Of a DNA stretch of 64,000 nucleotides, positions 50,960 through 63,519 are shown piece by piece. The DNA is taken from the NCBI GenBank assembly GCA_963815045.1, contig CAWFET010000003.1:186001-250000 (forward strand), read 5' to 3'. The notes below the pieces were generated by a model. That model was not told where the DNA came from and searched no databases. It worked only from the letters and a program-made list of their open reading frames with translations. Source of the stretch: DASUPK01 sp963815045. Lineage in GTDB: Bacteria; Actinomycetota; Thermoleophilia; Solirubrobacterales; 70-9. The translations under genes and the position numbers were made by a program. The stretch's first letter is position 1. Every line of letters begins with the position of its first letter.

Positions 50960-52573
50960 CTACGCGTCGAAGCCGACGTGGACGTGGTCGCAGTGATCGG
51001 CCTGCGCGAAGCCGTTCGGGTTCGCGGGGCCGTCCGGGTCCCAGCAGTAGATGAGCTCGGTCGGCTCCTGGCCGGGTGGCAGGGCGCCGATCTGGCGGGC
51101 GATCGTGCCGCAGGGCCCGTCGGGCGAGACGTCGGTGCAGGCAACGCCGTCGATTGCCGCGATGTCCATGGCGCGCCCGTAGTAGTGGTTGGAGACGTTG
51201 CCGCTCGAGGCGTACTTGGAGTGGTCGGAGCGAAGGGCCGAGATCCGGATCGTGTGCTCCTGGCTGATCGCGCCCAGGATGCCGAGGATCCGCGGGTCGA
51301 TGGCACCGGACTGGATGTCGACCATCTCGAGCTGATTCGAGAGCTCGACGTTCTTCCAGTTGATCGGCGCGTTCGTCGGGCCGGGCAGGGCGACGGAGTA
51401 GGCCACGGTCTTCACCTGGCAGCTGCCCGCCATCGACTCGGCGTCCTGCAGCACGGCGTCGACGTACCACTCGGCGTGGTTGTGCTCGAAGAGCCCGGCG
51501 CGCAGGTCGCCCGCGGCCCAGATCATCCGGGCCAGCGTCGCTGCGGAGTCCGCGGGGCTCTCCCGCCTGATCTTGCCGTCGGCGTCGCCGTCCACCGCGT
51601 ACTGCTTCCAGTGGTCCGCGGTGATGCCGAGCGGCCCGACCGAGGAGAGCTGCTCGCGGCTCATGCCCTTGCCGAAATCCGACTCCATCCGCGCGACGGC
51701 GGCCAGCGCCCAGACGCCACCCTGCCCGAGGTCGTAGCGGCCGGCGGCGTCCTGAAAGGCCTTCATGTAGTCGTCCGGGACGGACTCGCGCGAGCCGTCC
51801 GCGGGAGAGCAGACCAGCTCCTGGCGCTTCGGGATCAGGGAGAGACCGCCAAGTGACCCGTTGCCGATCCCGCTGAAGCAGGCGGCCCTGGCCATGACCT
51901 CGGAGACGTACCAGTCGGCGTGGTTGTAGGCGAACACTGCGCCCTCCGGGTCCTCCGGCATGCCTGCCGCGCGCAGGTAGCGGGCGGCGGCGAAGATCGC
52001 GTCGTTCGGGTTGTTCGGGTCCTTGGTGCCGTCGTGGTCGGCGTCGACGCCGTAGGTGGCCCAGGTCGAGGGCATGAACTGCATCCAGCCCTCGGCGCCC
52101 GCGGAGGAGGGACCGAGGTTCTGCCCGAAGCCGCTTTCGATCTCGTTGATGGCGGCGAGGATCGAGGGGCCCGCCGGACCGAGGTCATAGGCCTGTGACG
52201 CGGCCTGGTAGATCGGGCCGAGGTAGGCGGGGATCGCGACGGGACCGCAGGCGGTGGGCGTGAGGGGGCCCGGGGGCGGCGGTGCGGTGCCGCCCACCTT
52301 CGCGGCGCCCTTCTCGTTCTCGCCGCCCTTCGGCCCCTTGGTGCCGCCGTTGCCCGAAGGCTTCGGCGCGGGCTTCTGGGTCTTCGGCTGCTTGACGATC
52401 GGCTTCGCCGGGGGCAGCAGGGTCACCGGCGGCTGCGGCTGGCTGGGCGGCTCAGGCGGATCGGCGGTCGTCGTCGTGGTCCCGGGGTCGGTCGTGGTCT
52501 GCGCGGCGGCTCCCGGAGCCGCGATTGCCGCGCCCACGACCGTCGCCGCGATTGCCGATCTGAGGCGGCCCAT
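50960..52573 (-). CDS. secreted cell-wall enzyme: two lytic-transglycosylase-like domains plus M15-like domain
   Basis: A 537-aa protein with a signal peptide (1-26), then a Pro/Thr/Lys-rich linker (to about 105). Domain A (about 120-245) is MltB/SLT-like: INEIESGFGQNLGPSSAGAEG, WMQFMPSTWATYGVDADHDG, YLRAAG. Domain B (about 280-390) repeats the fold: VARMESDFGKGM, VGPLGITADHWKQYAVDGDADG. The C-terminus (about 445-537) has SNHYYGRAMDIAAID and DHCDHVHVGFD, the HxxxxxxD and HxH zinc pattern of M15 (VanY/DD-peptidase-like) folds. It would cut both glycan and peptide. Start overlaps the upstream stop (TGATG). Confidence 0.85.
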   Translation of the reverse strand: MGRLRSAIAATVVGAAIAAPGAAAQTTTDPGTTTTTADPPEPPSQPQPPVTLLPPAKPIVKQPKTQKPAPKPSGNGGTKGPKGGENEKGAAKVGGTAPPPPGPLTPTACGPVAIPAYLGPIYQAASQAYDLGPAGPSILAAINEIESGFGQNLGPSSAGAEGWMQFMPSTWATYGVDADHDGTKDPNNPNDAIFAAARYLRAAGMPEDPEGAVFAYNHADWYVSEVMARAACFSGIGNGSLGGLSLIPKRQELVCSPADGSRESVPDDYMKAFQDAAGRYDLGQGGVWALAAVARMESDFGKGMSREQLSSVGPLGITADHWKQYAVDGDADGKIRRESPADSAATLARMIWAAGDLRAGLFEHNHAEWYVDAVLQDAESMAGSCQVKTVAYSVALPGPTNAPINWKNVELSNQLEMVDIQSGAIDPRILGILGAISQEHTIRISALRSDHSKYASSGNVSNHYYGRAMDIAAIDGVACTDVSPDGPCGTIARQIGALPPGQEPTELIYCWDPDGPANPNGFAQADHCDHVHVGFDA

Positions 52574-53364
52574 CAGCCAAGGACCTGGGCGACTCGCCAC
52601 GCGTCGCCGGTCTTCGTCAGGGTCAGCCGCAGCTCGCTGATCGCCCGCAGGCGCACCAGCGAGACGCTGGCGGTCACCTGCTTCTTGGAGGCGGTGCCGA
52701 GGACGACGTTGAGAACGCGGGCCTGTGGCACCTTGCCGTTCGAGGGGAGCCGCGGCGGGTCGGCGGCCAGAGACTTGACCAGCGGCTTGGTGGCGGTGGC
52801 GGTGAAGGCGTCGTCGGTCTTCTTGCTCGACCTGCCGACCTCATAGCCCACGAAGGCCTGCGCGAACTTCCAGGCGACCTGGGCCGGCGGCGCCGAGGTC
52901 TTGGTGGGCGCCTGCACAGGCGCCGGGGCGGCATGGCCGGGCTGGATCTGCGGCGTGACGCCCTGGAGGGTCGTCAGATGGGCGGTGTGCGGCGCCACCG
53001 CGATCGCTGAGGCGGCGACGTGCTGCGTGACGGACGTGGCGGGATGATCGCCCGCGCTCATCGCACCTCCCACGGCCGACGCCATCGCCAGGGTGGCCGC
53101 GCCGGCGGCGATCGCCACCTTCGCGCGGCGGCTGCGGTGGCTCATCGCATCCCCGACGGGCCAGGTGAGCCTGGTCTGGATCAGCCGCTGGAGCGGCAGC
53201 AGTCTGCGCCCGGCCCGCTCCATGGCGTCGCGGGTGGCATCGCTGCCTCGCCAGAGCACGTTCTCCTCGATGCCCCAGGCGGCTTCGCGAACCGACCAGG
53301 CGGCATCGTCAGCTGAAAGTGAGAGGGCGCGCCGAAAGGCGCGACCCGATTGACGTTGGTTCAT
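52573..53364 (-). CDS. membrane-anchored protein with external NTF2-like domain, unknown function
   Basis: A 263-aa protein. A cytoplasmic N-terminus (1-78, ending SHRSRRAK) is followed by one helix (about 79-101), an Ala/Pro/Thr linker, and an external domain (about 163-263) starting AWKFAQAFVGYEVGRSSKKT and ending ELRLTLTKTGDAWRVAQVLG. That pattern suggests an NTF2-like fold like VirB8/TcpC conjugation proteins, but similarity is structural guesswork. It is coupled to the transglycosylase gene by TGATG. Confidence 0.75.
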   Translation of the reverse strand: MNQRQSGRAFRRALSLSADDAAWSVREAAWGIEENVLWRGSDATRDAMERAGRRLLPLQRLIQTRLTWPVGDAMSHRSRRAKVAIAAGAATLAMASAVGGAMSAGDHPATSVTQHVAASAIAVAPHTAHLTTLQGVTPQIQPGHAAPAPVQAPTKTSAPPAQVAWKFAQAFVGYEVGRSSKKTDDAFTATATKPLVKSLAADPPRLPSNGKVPQARVLNVVLGTASKKQVTASVSLVRLRAISELRLTLTKTGDAWRVAQVLG

Positions 53365-53418
53365 CTCTCACCTATTCGTCCAGGCGAGGCGGAAGCCAGA
53401 TACCGAGAAGTGGGTTCT

Positions 53419-56058
<2,640 letters not shown>

Positions 56059-56098
56059 GTGCAGTCATGGTACCGGCTTTAGTGGGAAAAGTAAAGAA

Positions 56099-56121
56099 AT
56101 CTATGTCTAGGAGACTTAGAT
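56099..56121. promoter_or_regulatory. candidate HspR operator (HAIR-like) for clpB
   Basis: ATCTATGT-N7-ACTTAGAT, 8-bp arms with one mismatch and the 7-base spacer of the actinobacterial HAIR element. The left side AAGAAATCTA-GT is shared with the site upstream of dnaK (60829-60851). Confidence 0.65.
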
Positions 56122-56214
56122 CCACGCGTGGCCCACGATTGGGCGATTGTGGGGTTTACACGGCTTGCCGCCGCGCATAGGATCCACTCAGCGACCGCTT
56201 CGGTCAAGGACGAC

Positions 56215-56637
56215 ATGGCGAGCAACGTCGAGACCTATCAGCGCATCCTCGAGACCTTCAACCGGGAGGGCGTCGATGGAGTGATGCCCTTCTTCACGGA
56301 CGACGTCGAGGTCTACGACCCCGACCTGCCCGAGGGGCCCTACCGGGGCCCCGAGGCGGCCCGGCACGTCGCCGAGCTGCTGATGAGCGGCTTCGAGAAC
56401 GTGGAGATCAAGGACTTCAGGCTGCTGTCGGCGGGAGACCGGGTGGTCGCCCTGCTGCACACCCACGCCAAGGGGGGGCGCGACGACCTCGAGGTGGAGC
56501 AGCGCGACGCTCACACCATCACCTTCCGCGACGGCAAGATCGCCTACTGGCGGCTGTACCTGGATCAGGTCGAGGCGCTCACCGACGCGGGACTCGATCC
56601 CGAGCTGGCGAGCGCCAAGAGCAGCACGCCGTCCTAG
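56215..56637 (+). CDS. SnoaL/NTF2-like protein
   Basis: A 140-aa protein: ETYQRILETFNREGVDGVMPFFTDDVEVYDPDLPEGPYRG, then VEIKDFRLLSAGDRVVALLHTHAKG, then HTITFRDGKIAYWRLYLDQVEAL. This is the SnoaL-like polyketide-cyclase fold; ligand unknown. ATG 56215 follows AAGGA. It is divergent from clpB, with the HAIR-like site between them, so it may share heat-shock control. It overlaps the end of hspR by 4 bases. Confidence 0.88.
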   Translation: MASNVETYQRILETFNREGVDGVMPFFTDDVEVYDPDLPEGPYRGPEAARHVAELLMSGFENVEIKDFRLLSAGDRVVALLHTHAKGGRDDLEVEQRDAHTITFRDGKIAYWRLYLDQVEALTDAGLDPELASAKSSTPS

Positions 56638-57110
56638 TGGGGGCGCCGGCGGATCGGGATCCGCGTGGATCCCTGGTCCGAGCCCATGCTCTGGGGCTCA
56701 TACGCCCCGTAGGGCACCAGCTCTCCCCCGATTGACTTGCGAAGCCGCTCGAGCTCCTTCGTCATCCGGGTCTCCATCTCGGCCGCACGCTTGCGCATCT
56801 TCGCCATCTCGCCCCGCATGCGCTCGACCTGACGCTCGAGCTCGAGGACGGTCTCGACCCCGGCGAGGTTGAGTCCCTCCTCGCTCGTCATCTGCTGGAT
56901 CCGGCGGAGCCGCTCGACATCGGACTGCGAGTAGAGGCGGGTGTTCTTCGGCGATCGCTTCGGCGCGATCAGGCCGCGCGCCTCGTACATCCGCAGGGTC
57001 TGGGGATGCATCTCGGCGAGCTCGGCCGCGACCGAGATCATGAAGACGCCGCGGTCCTGATCCAGCCTCCGCCCGCCATCGCTTCTCTTCCTCGGTCCAC
57101 CGTCAGCCAT
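56634..57110 (-). CDS. hspR: heat-shock repressor HspR (MerR family)
   Basis: A 158-aa protein. FMISVAAELAEMHPQTLRMYEARGLIAPKRSPKNTRLYSQSDVERL is the HspR type of MerR HTH. A coiled coil (about 80-125, LERQVERMRGEMAKMRKRAAEME) follows. HspR represses the dnaK operon and clpB, with DnaK as co-repressor in Streptomyces. It overlaps the dnaJ end by 8 bases, the classical dnaK-grpE-dnaJ-hspR order. Confidence 0.94.
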   Translation of the reverse strand: MADGGPRKRSDGGRRLDQDRGVFMISVAAELAEMHPQTLRMYEARGLIAPKRSPKNTRLYSQSDVERLRRIQQMTSEEGLNLAGVETVLELERQVERMRGEMAKMRKRAAEMETRMTKELERLRKSIGGELVPYGAYEPQSMGSDQGSTRIPIRRRPH

Positions 57111-58276
57111 CGGTCCTCACTCTCCCCTCCTCACCGGATGATCCGGCCGCGGTGTTCGTGGCGGCCGTTGATGCCCGTCCGAGCAGGGAGGCGCGCGGGT
57201 TCTGGCCGTTCAGCGCCTCGGCCAGCTTCGCGACGGCCTCACGCTGCTCATCGGAAAGCTCCTTCGGCACGTCGATGCGGATCCGGTAGTGGATGTCACC
57301 GTTCCCGGAGCCGCTGGTCCGCGGAGGTCCCTCCCCCCGCAGCCGCTGGACGGAGCCATGCTGCGTTCCCGCCGGAATGCGGATCGTCTTCGACCCGCTG
57401 ATGGTCGGGACCTCGATCGTCGCCCCCTGGATCGCCTCGGCGATCGTGACCGGCAGGTCGACCTCGAGGTTCCCGTCGGGACGCTGCTTGAAGACCGGTG
57501 AAGGCGCGACGCGCGTGGTCACGTAGAGATCGCCCCTGGGGCCGCTTCGGAATCCGGCCTCACCCTTTCCCGCCAATCTGATCCTGCTGCCGTCGTGGAC
57601 GCCCGCCGGGATGTTCACGCGGTAGCGCTTGGTCTCCTGGGTGATGCCCTGGCCGCCGCAGGTCGGGCAGGGGTCGTCGATCACGCTGCCCTGGCCGCCG
57701 CACTCCGGGCAGGGCTGCGAGATCGAGAAGAGGCCCTGGCCCTGCGCATCGATGCCGGTTCCCTCGCAGCGCGGGCAGGTGTGCGGTGACGTGCCCGGCT
57801 TCGCCCCGCTGCCGTGGCAGTTCGGGCACTCGCCGGTGGTCGGGACCGAGACCGCGATCTGGGTGCCGTGCATCGCCTGGTCGAAGGAGAGGTGAACCTC
57901 CGTCTCGAGATCGCGGCCGCGCTGCTCGCGCGGGCCCTGCTGGCCTCGGCCCTGGAAGAAGGTGGAGAAGATGTCGCCCAGGTTCGAGGCGAAGCCGCCG
58001 CCGGGGAACCCACCGCCCGCGCCGCCGGGAAAGCCGCCCGCGCCGAAGCCGCCGAAGCGCCCGCCGGCGTCGTACTGCTTGCGCTTCTCCGGGTCGGAGA
58101 GGGTGTCGTAGGCCTGCTGGATCTCCTTGAAGCGCTCCTCCGCGTCGGCGTCATCCGGATTGCGATCCGGATGCCACTTGCGCGCCAGCTCCCGGTAGGC
58201 CTTCTTGAGCTCGTCCTGCGAGGCGGACTTGGAGACGCCCAGGACCTCGTAGAAGTCGCGCGGGGGCCGCGGCCAT
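57103..58276 (-). CDS. dnaJ: chaperone DnaJ, frame broken near the start in this sequence
   Basis: A 390-aa type I DnaJ if one base is removed. The J domain reads RDFYEVLGVSKSASQDELKK with WHPDRNPDD (HPD motif), then a Gly/Phe region, four CxxCxGxG zinc motifs (CPNCHGSG, CPRCEGTG, CPECGGQG, CPTCGGQG) and the C-terminal substrate domains. In the J-domain frame no start codon exists: it opens right after the grpE stop. The ATG at 58276 (overlapping that stop as TAATG) is in another frame, which is restored if the five-G run at 58262-58266 has one base too many. A dispersed hairpin repeat lies in frame near the end. Confidence 0.93.
57140..57174. repeat. dispersed hairpin repeat inside dnaJ
   Basis: GATCC-GGCCGC-GGTGTTCGTG-GCGGCC-GTTGATGC. 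It matches the copy in grpE at 30 of 35 positions; two of the differences are a compensating pair in the stem. It encodes the DnaJ tail residues ASTAATNTAAGSS. Confidence 0.65.
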
Positions 58277-58866
58277 TACTTGCTCACCACCACCTTGGCC
58301 GGTCGCAGGACCTGGCCGTTCAGGCGATAGCCCTTCTGCATGGTCTCCAGGACGATGCCCGCTTCGGCTCCCTCGGCCGGCTGGGTCGAGAGCGCCTCAT
58401 GGAGCTGCGGGTCGAACTTCTCGCCCTTCGGGTCGAAGGACTCCACGCCGGCGTTGCCGAGCCTGCCCCTGAGCTCCTCGAGCACCAGGCCGACGCCCTC
58501 GACCAGCGCTCCGTGCGCCGCCGGGTCTGAGCCCGAGGCGAGCGCGCGCTCGAGGTTGTCGATCACGGGAAGGAGCTCGCGAGCCAGCTCCGTCTTGCCG
58601 CGGGCGAGGGCGTCGGAGGTCTCCTTCGCCACGCGCTTGCGGTAGTTCTCGAAGTCGGCCCGGGTGCGCTGCGCGAGCTCGAGGTATTCATCGCGCTCCC
58701 GCTTTAGATCCGGCGGCGGTGTTTGTGGCCGCCGTTCATCCAATTCGTCGAGATCACGCTCGACCTGATCCGCCGCCTCGTTGCCGTCTGCCTCCGCGGC
58801 AGAGGAGTCGTCGACGACCTCAGCGTCGACGATCTCCTCGCCGTTCGTGTGGCCCTCTTCAGTCAC
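58276..58866 (-). CDS. grpE: nucleotide exchange factor GrpE
   Basis: A 196-aa protein. An acidic N-terminus (GEEIVDAEVVDDSSAAEADG) is followed by a helix with RADFENYRKRVAKETSDAL, ELLPVIDNLERALA, and the C-terminal sheet FDPQLHEAL to VLRPAKVVVSK. It releases ADP from DnaK. The in-frame segment ERRPQTPPPDL comes from a dispersed hairpin repeat. Its VDAEVVDD is also found at the DnaK C-terminus. It lies 9 bases after dnaK. Confidence 0.95.
   Translation of the reverse strand: MTEEGHTNGEEIVDAEVVDDSSAAEADGNEAADQVERDLDELDERRPQTPPPDLKRERDEYLELAQRTRADFENYRKRVAKETSDALARGKTELARELLPVIDNLERALASGSDPAAHGALVEGVGLVLEELRGRLGNAGVESFDPKGEKFDPQLHEALSTQPAEGAEAGIVLETMQKGYRLNGQVLRPAKVVVSK
58707..58741. repeat. 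dispersed hairpin repeat inside grpE
   Basis: GATCC-GGCGGC-GGTGTTTGTG-GCCGCC-GTTCATCC, 30 of 35 identical to the dnaJ copy, in the same orientation but read in a different frame (encodes ERRPQTPPPDL). The stem differs from the dnaJ copy by a compensating G-C to C-G change. Confidence 0.65.
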
Positions 58867-58875
58867 CGGGCTCCC

Positions 58876-60777
<1,902 letters not shown>

Positions 60778-60828
60778 TCCTCCAAAGCTGGGGTTCAGTG
60801 CTTGGGCTTCAGCATAGCCGCCCAAGAA

Positions 60829-60851
60829 ATCTAAGTGGCAGTGTGGCAGAT
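60829..60851. promoter_or_regulatory. candidate HspR operator (HAIR-like) for dnaK
   Basis: ATCTAAGT, a 7-base spacer, then TGGCAGAT: the left arm is the exact inverse of the ACTTAGAT arm at the clpB site, while the right arm keeps only AGAT. It shares AAGAAATCTA-GT with the clpB site and lies 51 bases upstream of the dnaK start. Confidence 0.55.
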
Positions 60852-60882
60852 GTGTGAGCAGATGTAAAGCGTTTCAAAGAAG

Positions 60883-60910
60883 AGAGGCCCCCGCGGAAGC
60901 GGGGGCCTCT
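60883..60910 (-). terminator. rho-independent terminator of the nuclease-fold gene
   Basis: On the minus strand GAGGCCCCCGC and GCGGGGGCCTC (11 bp, extended by one A-T pair) enclose TTCC, followed by TCTCTTCTTT. It lies 27 bases after the stop at 60938 and upstream of the dnaK promoter. Confidence 0.85.
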
Positions 60911-60937
60911 TCGACTTCGGTCTCGGAGCGGGGCCCG

Positions 60938-62164
60938 CTACTTGATTTGTAGCTGGCTGAAGACCCCGAAGTGGTCCGACGACCAGAGGCCATGCTTGTA
61001 GGTGTGCGTGAGAGCACCCTTCTTGAACTTGACCTTCTTGCTGTCGGACATGATGTGGTCGACCCGGTGGGTGATCCCGGCCGTGCTCGGGTTGGTCAGG
61101 TTCGGATCCTGGATGCAGCACCCGAACGGCGGCGGCTTCAACGCCCTCTCACTGAACCCGCCGGCGCGCAGCGCCAGGTAGCCCAGGGAGTCGCCCGGGA
61201 GCACCTGATCGCCGTGCACCGGGAAATCCGAGTTGAAGTCGCCGATCAAGAGCGTCGGCAGCTTCGCCGTCGCCGGCCCGTTCGGCCCGACCAGCTCGTT
61301 GGCCTGCGCCTCACGGATTCCGCCCTGCGCGTAGGTCTTCCCATCGCTGCCGCTATTGCTGGCCGCGCTGTCGAAGGCCTCGAGGTGGCTGTCCACCACG
61401 TGCACCTTGCGGCCGTTCTTCTTCACGTTGACGGCCGCCCAGCCGCGAGTCACGTCGACAGGAAGCACGCCACCGACCGTCACGCGGAGCAGCGTGTTGA
61501 AATGTCCGCCCTGAGCGTTGCTGAGCGTGATGCCGGCGTTCTTGCGAACCAGGATCGCGTCCCGCATCGTCAGCCGCTCGTTGTGGCATTGGCTGGGACA
61601 GGCACCGAGGCCGCCCGTCCCCTGGTTCACCGGGAGCTCGAAGTCGAACTCCTGCTCGACGCTGGCGATCTTGTAGCGCAGCGGCTTCTTGCCCTTCTTC
61701 GTCTTGCCCTTCTTGTTCAGCTTTGCGAGCAGGTCGCTGAGGAAGTCCCCGCCCGCGGGATCCGTCTGCGTAGCCTTCGGGCCGGTGGTGACGGCGCCCA
61801 GGTCATAGGGCCCGGTGCGCCACCACGCAGCCTCCTGGAGGCCGACCACGTCGGGCTTCTTCTTCTTGATCTCATTCGCGAGCAGCGTGGACCGGATCGT
61901 CGGGAACTGCGTCACGTGCACCTGTTGCTCGATCTGGTAGGCGGCGTTGACGGCGCCGTCGATGCTGGTGGCCTGAAGCGCGGGGCTCAGGTCGGCACCG
62001 AGATACAGATTGCGGGTCATCACGGTGAGCTGATGGCCCTTCTTCTTTCCCTTGGCATCGGCGGTGCCGGGAAGCAGCGTCAGACCGAGGGCCATGATCA
62101 GCCCGAGGATCGCCGCAACGCCCAAGCGCCCCCGCTTGCCCTGGGAGGGGTGTGCGTGACTCAA
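60938..62164 (-). CDS. secreted endonuclease/exonuclease/phosphatase-fold protein
   Basis: A 408-aa protein. TTG 62164 follows AGAAAGGAG at good spacing; ATG 62203 is an alternative. The signal peptide (about 12-40, AAILGLIMALGLTLLPGTADA) is followed by a Lys/Gly stretch. The catalytic pattern of the EEP superfamily is complete: MTRNLYLGADL, VGLQEAAWW, VVDSHLEAFD, LLIGDFNSDF, HRVDHIMSD and LWSSDHFGV. Substrates may be extracellular nucleic acid, lipid or phosphate esters. Cys pairs (GACPSQCHN, FGCCIQD) could form disulfides. Confidence 0.88.
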   Translation of the reverse strand: MSHAHPSQGKRGRLGVAAILGLIMALGLTLLPGTADAKGKKKGHQLTVMTRNLYLGADLSPALQATSIDGAVNAAYQIEQQVHVTQFPTIRSTLLANEIKKKKPDVVGLQEAAWWRTGPYDLGAVTTGPKATQTDPAGGDFLSDLLAKLNKKGKTKKGKKPLRYKIASVEQEFDFELPVNQGTGGLGACPSQCHNERLTMRDAILVRKNAGITLSNAQGGHFNTLLRVTVGGVLPVDVTRGWAAVNVKKNGRKVHVVDSHLEAFDSAASNSGSDGKTYAQGGIREAQANELVGPNGPATAKLPTLLIGDFNSDFPVHGDQVLPGDSLGYLALRAGGFSERALKPPPFGCCIQDPNLTNPSTAGITHRVDHIMSDSKKVKFKKGALTHTYKHGLWSSDHFGVFSQLQIK

Positions 62165-62306
62165 CTGAAACTCCTTTCTCAGAGGGGGCCTGTTGCCACG
62201 CATCGGTGCGTGCGGTCCCCTCGAGTCCTCTCTCTCTGCTGCTAACAACGCTATTTTGACGCAGAGTTGCGGCCGAAACCGCAATAAGCCGCAGTTATGG
62301 GTAGGG

Positions 62307-62699
62307 CTAGGGGCCCTGCCCGGCGACCTGGGAGACGAAGGTTGCCACCTGGTCGGCCTGCTGGCCGGAGAGGACGCCCTTCGGCATGCGGCCGTTCACC
62401 CCGTTGTTGATCGCGCTGAGCACCCGTGGCTTGATCGTCGCGGGATCCGGAGCACTGGCGCTCGGCGGGGCGAGCAGCTCGTCGAGGTTCGGTCCGATGA
62501 CGCCGTCGGTGCCGGCCTTGGCGAGCGTGTGGCAGGCGCCGCAATTCGTGACGAACAGGTCCTTGCCCCCCTGCAGGCTCGACGAGACCTCCTCAGGGGA
62601 GGCGCTCTGGGAGCCCTCATGGGTGATGGCCCAGGCGGGTACGCCGACTCCGAGGAGCAGGACCACCAAGCCGAACATGACGAAGGTGCTGCGCTTCAT
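62307..62699 (-). CDS. c-type cytochrome, membrane-anchored
   Basis: A 130-aa protein. Residues 4-24 are an uncleaved signal or anchor. FVTNCGACHTLAKAG binds heme covalently (CxxCH), and GRMPKGVLSGQQADQVATFVSQVAG supplies the Met ligand and last helix. A small electron carrier; the partner oxidase or reductase is not in the window. ATG 62699 overlaps the endonuclease III stop by 4 bases. Confidence 0.92.
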   Translation of the reverse strand: MKRSTFVMFGLVVLLLGVGVPAWAITHEGSQSASPEEVSSSLQGGKDLFVTNCGACHTLAKAGTDGVIGPNLDELLAPPSASAPDPATIKPRVLSAINNGVNGRMPKGVLSGQQADQVATFVSQVAGQGP

Positions 62700-63460
62700 T
62701 TCGCGGGCGGGAGCATATTGCTCTTGTAGTACGGGCACATCCGCCGCAGGCCGCACTCGCCGCAGCGCGGCCTCGGCCGGCAGACCGCCCGGCCGTGCTG
62801 GATCAGGTTGACGTGGAGCTCGTAGGCGTCCTCGGGCGGCGTGATGGCGAGCATCTCGTCGTGGGCCTCCTCGAAGGGAGCGCCCTGGCGGAAGAGACCG
62901 AGGCGGCCGCCGACCCGGTGAACGTGAGTGTCGACGGGGATCTCGGGGCGGCCGAAGGCGAAGATCATCACGCAGGCCGCGGTCTTGCGGCCGACGCCCG
63001 GTAGGTCGTCGAGATAGGACAGTGCCTCCTCCCGCGGCGCCTCCGCCAGCCAATCCAGGTCGGGATGGTCGCCGAGACGGTCGAGGATCTCCTGGATGCG
63101 CGGGGCCTTCGTGACGCTCAGCCCACCCGGCTTGATGGCGGCCTCCACCTCCTCGGTCGGAGCGTCGCGGACCTCCTCCCAGGTCGGGAAGCGCTCGCGG
63201 AGCCGGTCATATGCGACGTCGCGGTTGCGGTCGTTCGTGTTCTGGGAGAGGACCGTGCGGACCAGCTCGGCGATCGGGTGGCCGTGCGGCCGGCTCACGG
63301 GCTGTCCGTAGAGCTCGCGGAGCCGATCGCGGATCGCGAGCACGCGGCGCCGCGACGGGCGGCGCCATTCCGGATCGCGCTTGGGGATGCGTGGGGGCGG
63401 GCTCGAGGGAAGCTCGGGGGTCTCCCCGTCGGCCAGCACGACCTTGCTCGGCAACGGCAT
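62696..63460 (-). CDS. nth: endonuclease III (DNA glycosylase/AP lyase)
   Basis: A 254-aa HhH-GPD enzyme that removes oxidised pyrimidines. ELVRTVLSQNTNDRNRDVAYDRL, then LDDLPGVGRKTAACVMIFAFG with the catalytic Lys, and IPVDTHVHRVGGRLG with the catalytic Asp. The [4Fe-4S] Cys read CRPRPRCGECGLRRMC, with five residues between the first two rather than the six of E. coli Nth. An N-terminal extension of about 35 residues is Pro/Arg-rich. ATG 63460 is chosen because further upstream the frame enters a dispersed repeat. Confidence 0.92.
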   Translation of the reverse strand: MPLPSKVVLADGETPELPSSPPPRIPKRDPEWRRPSRRRVLAIRDRLRELYGQPVSRPHGHPIAELVRTVLSQNTNDRNRDVAYDRLRERFPTWEEVRDAPTEEVEAAIKPGGLSVTKAPRIQEILDRLGDHPDLDWLAEAPREEALSYLDDLPGVGRKTAACVMIFAFGRPEIPVDTHVHRVGGRLGLFRQGAPFEEAHDEMLAITPPEDAYELHVNLIQHGRAVCRPRPRCGECGLRRMCPYYKSNMLPPAK

Positions 63461-63469
63461 ACCCCCATT

Positions 63470-63502
63470 AAACGGGTTGCGCCTGCGGCGCACCCTCGCA
63501 TC
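63470..63502. repeat. 33-bp dispersed repeat, copy 2 (REP-like)
   Basis: Identical to 43269-43301 over 33 bases with the same bulged hairpin. Here it lies between the divergent starts of nth (63460) and the hydrolase (63520), and the outer GCGA/TCGC pairing of copy 1 is lost. Confidence 0.8.
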
Positions 63503-63519
63503 TATTGTCCGCGCCCACC

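Noticed and set aside
52573..53364. Calling the NTF2-like membrane protein a conjugation (VirB8/TcpC) protein
   Set aside because: The fold is guessed from pattern only and no other secretion or transfer gene is nearby, so it is left as unknown.
62265..62300. Short GC hairpin near GCGG-CCGAAA-CCGC as a further member of the hairpin repeat family
   Set aside because: The loop and flanks do not match the GNNGTTYGTG family, and the stem is only four base pairs.
63461..63493. N-terminal extension of nth starting MRRRRNPFNGG
   Set aside because: These codons lie in the 33-bp dispersed repeat; the same repeat gives unrelated peptides elsewhere. The ATG at 63460 starts the real protein.
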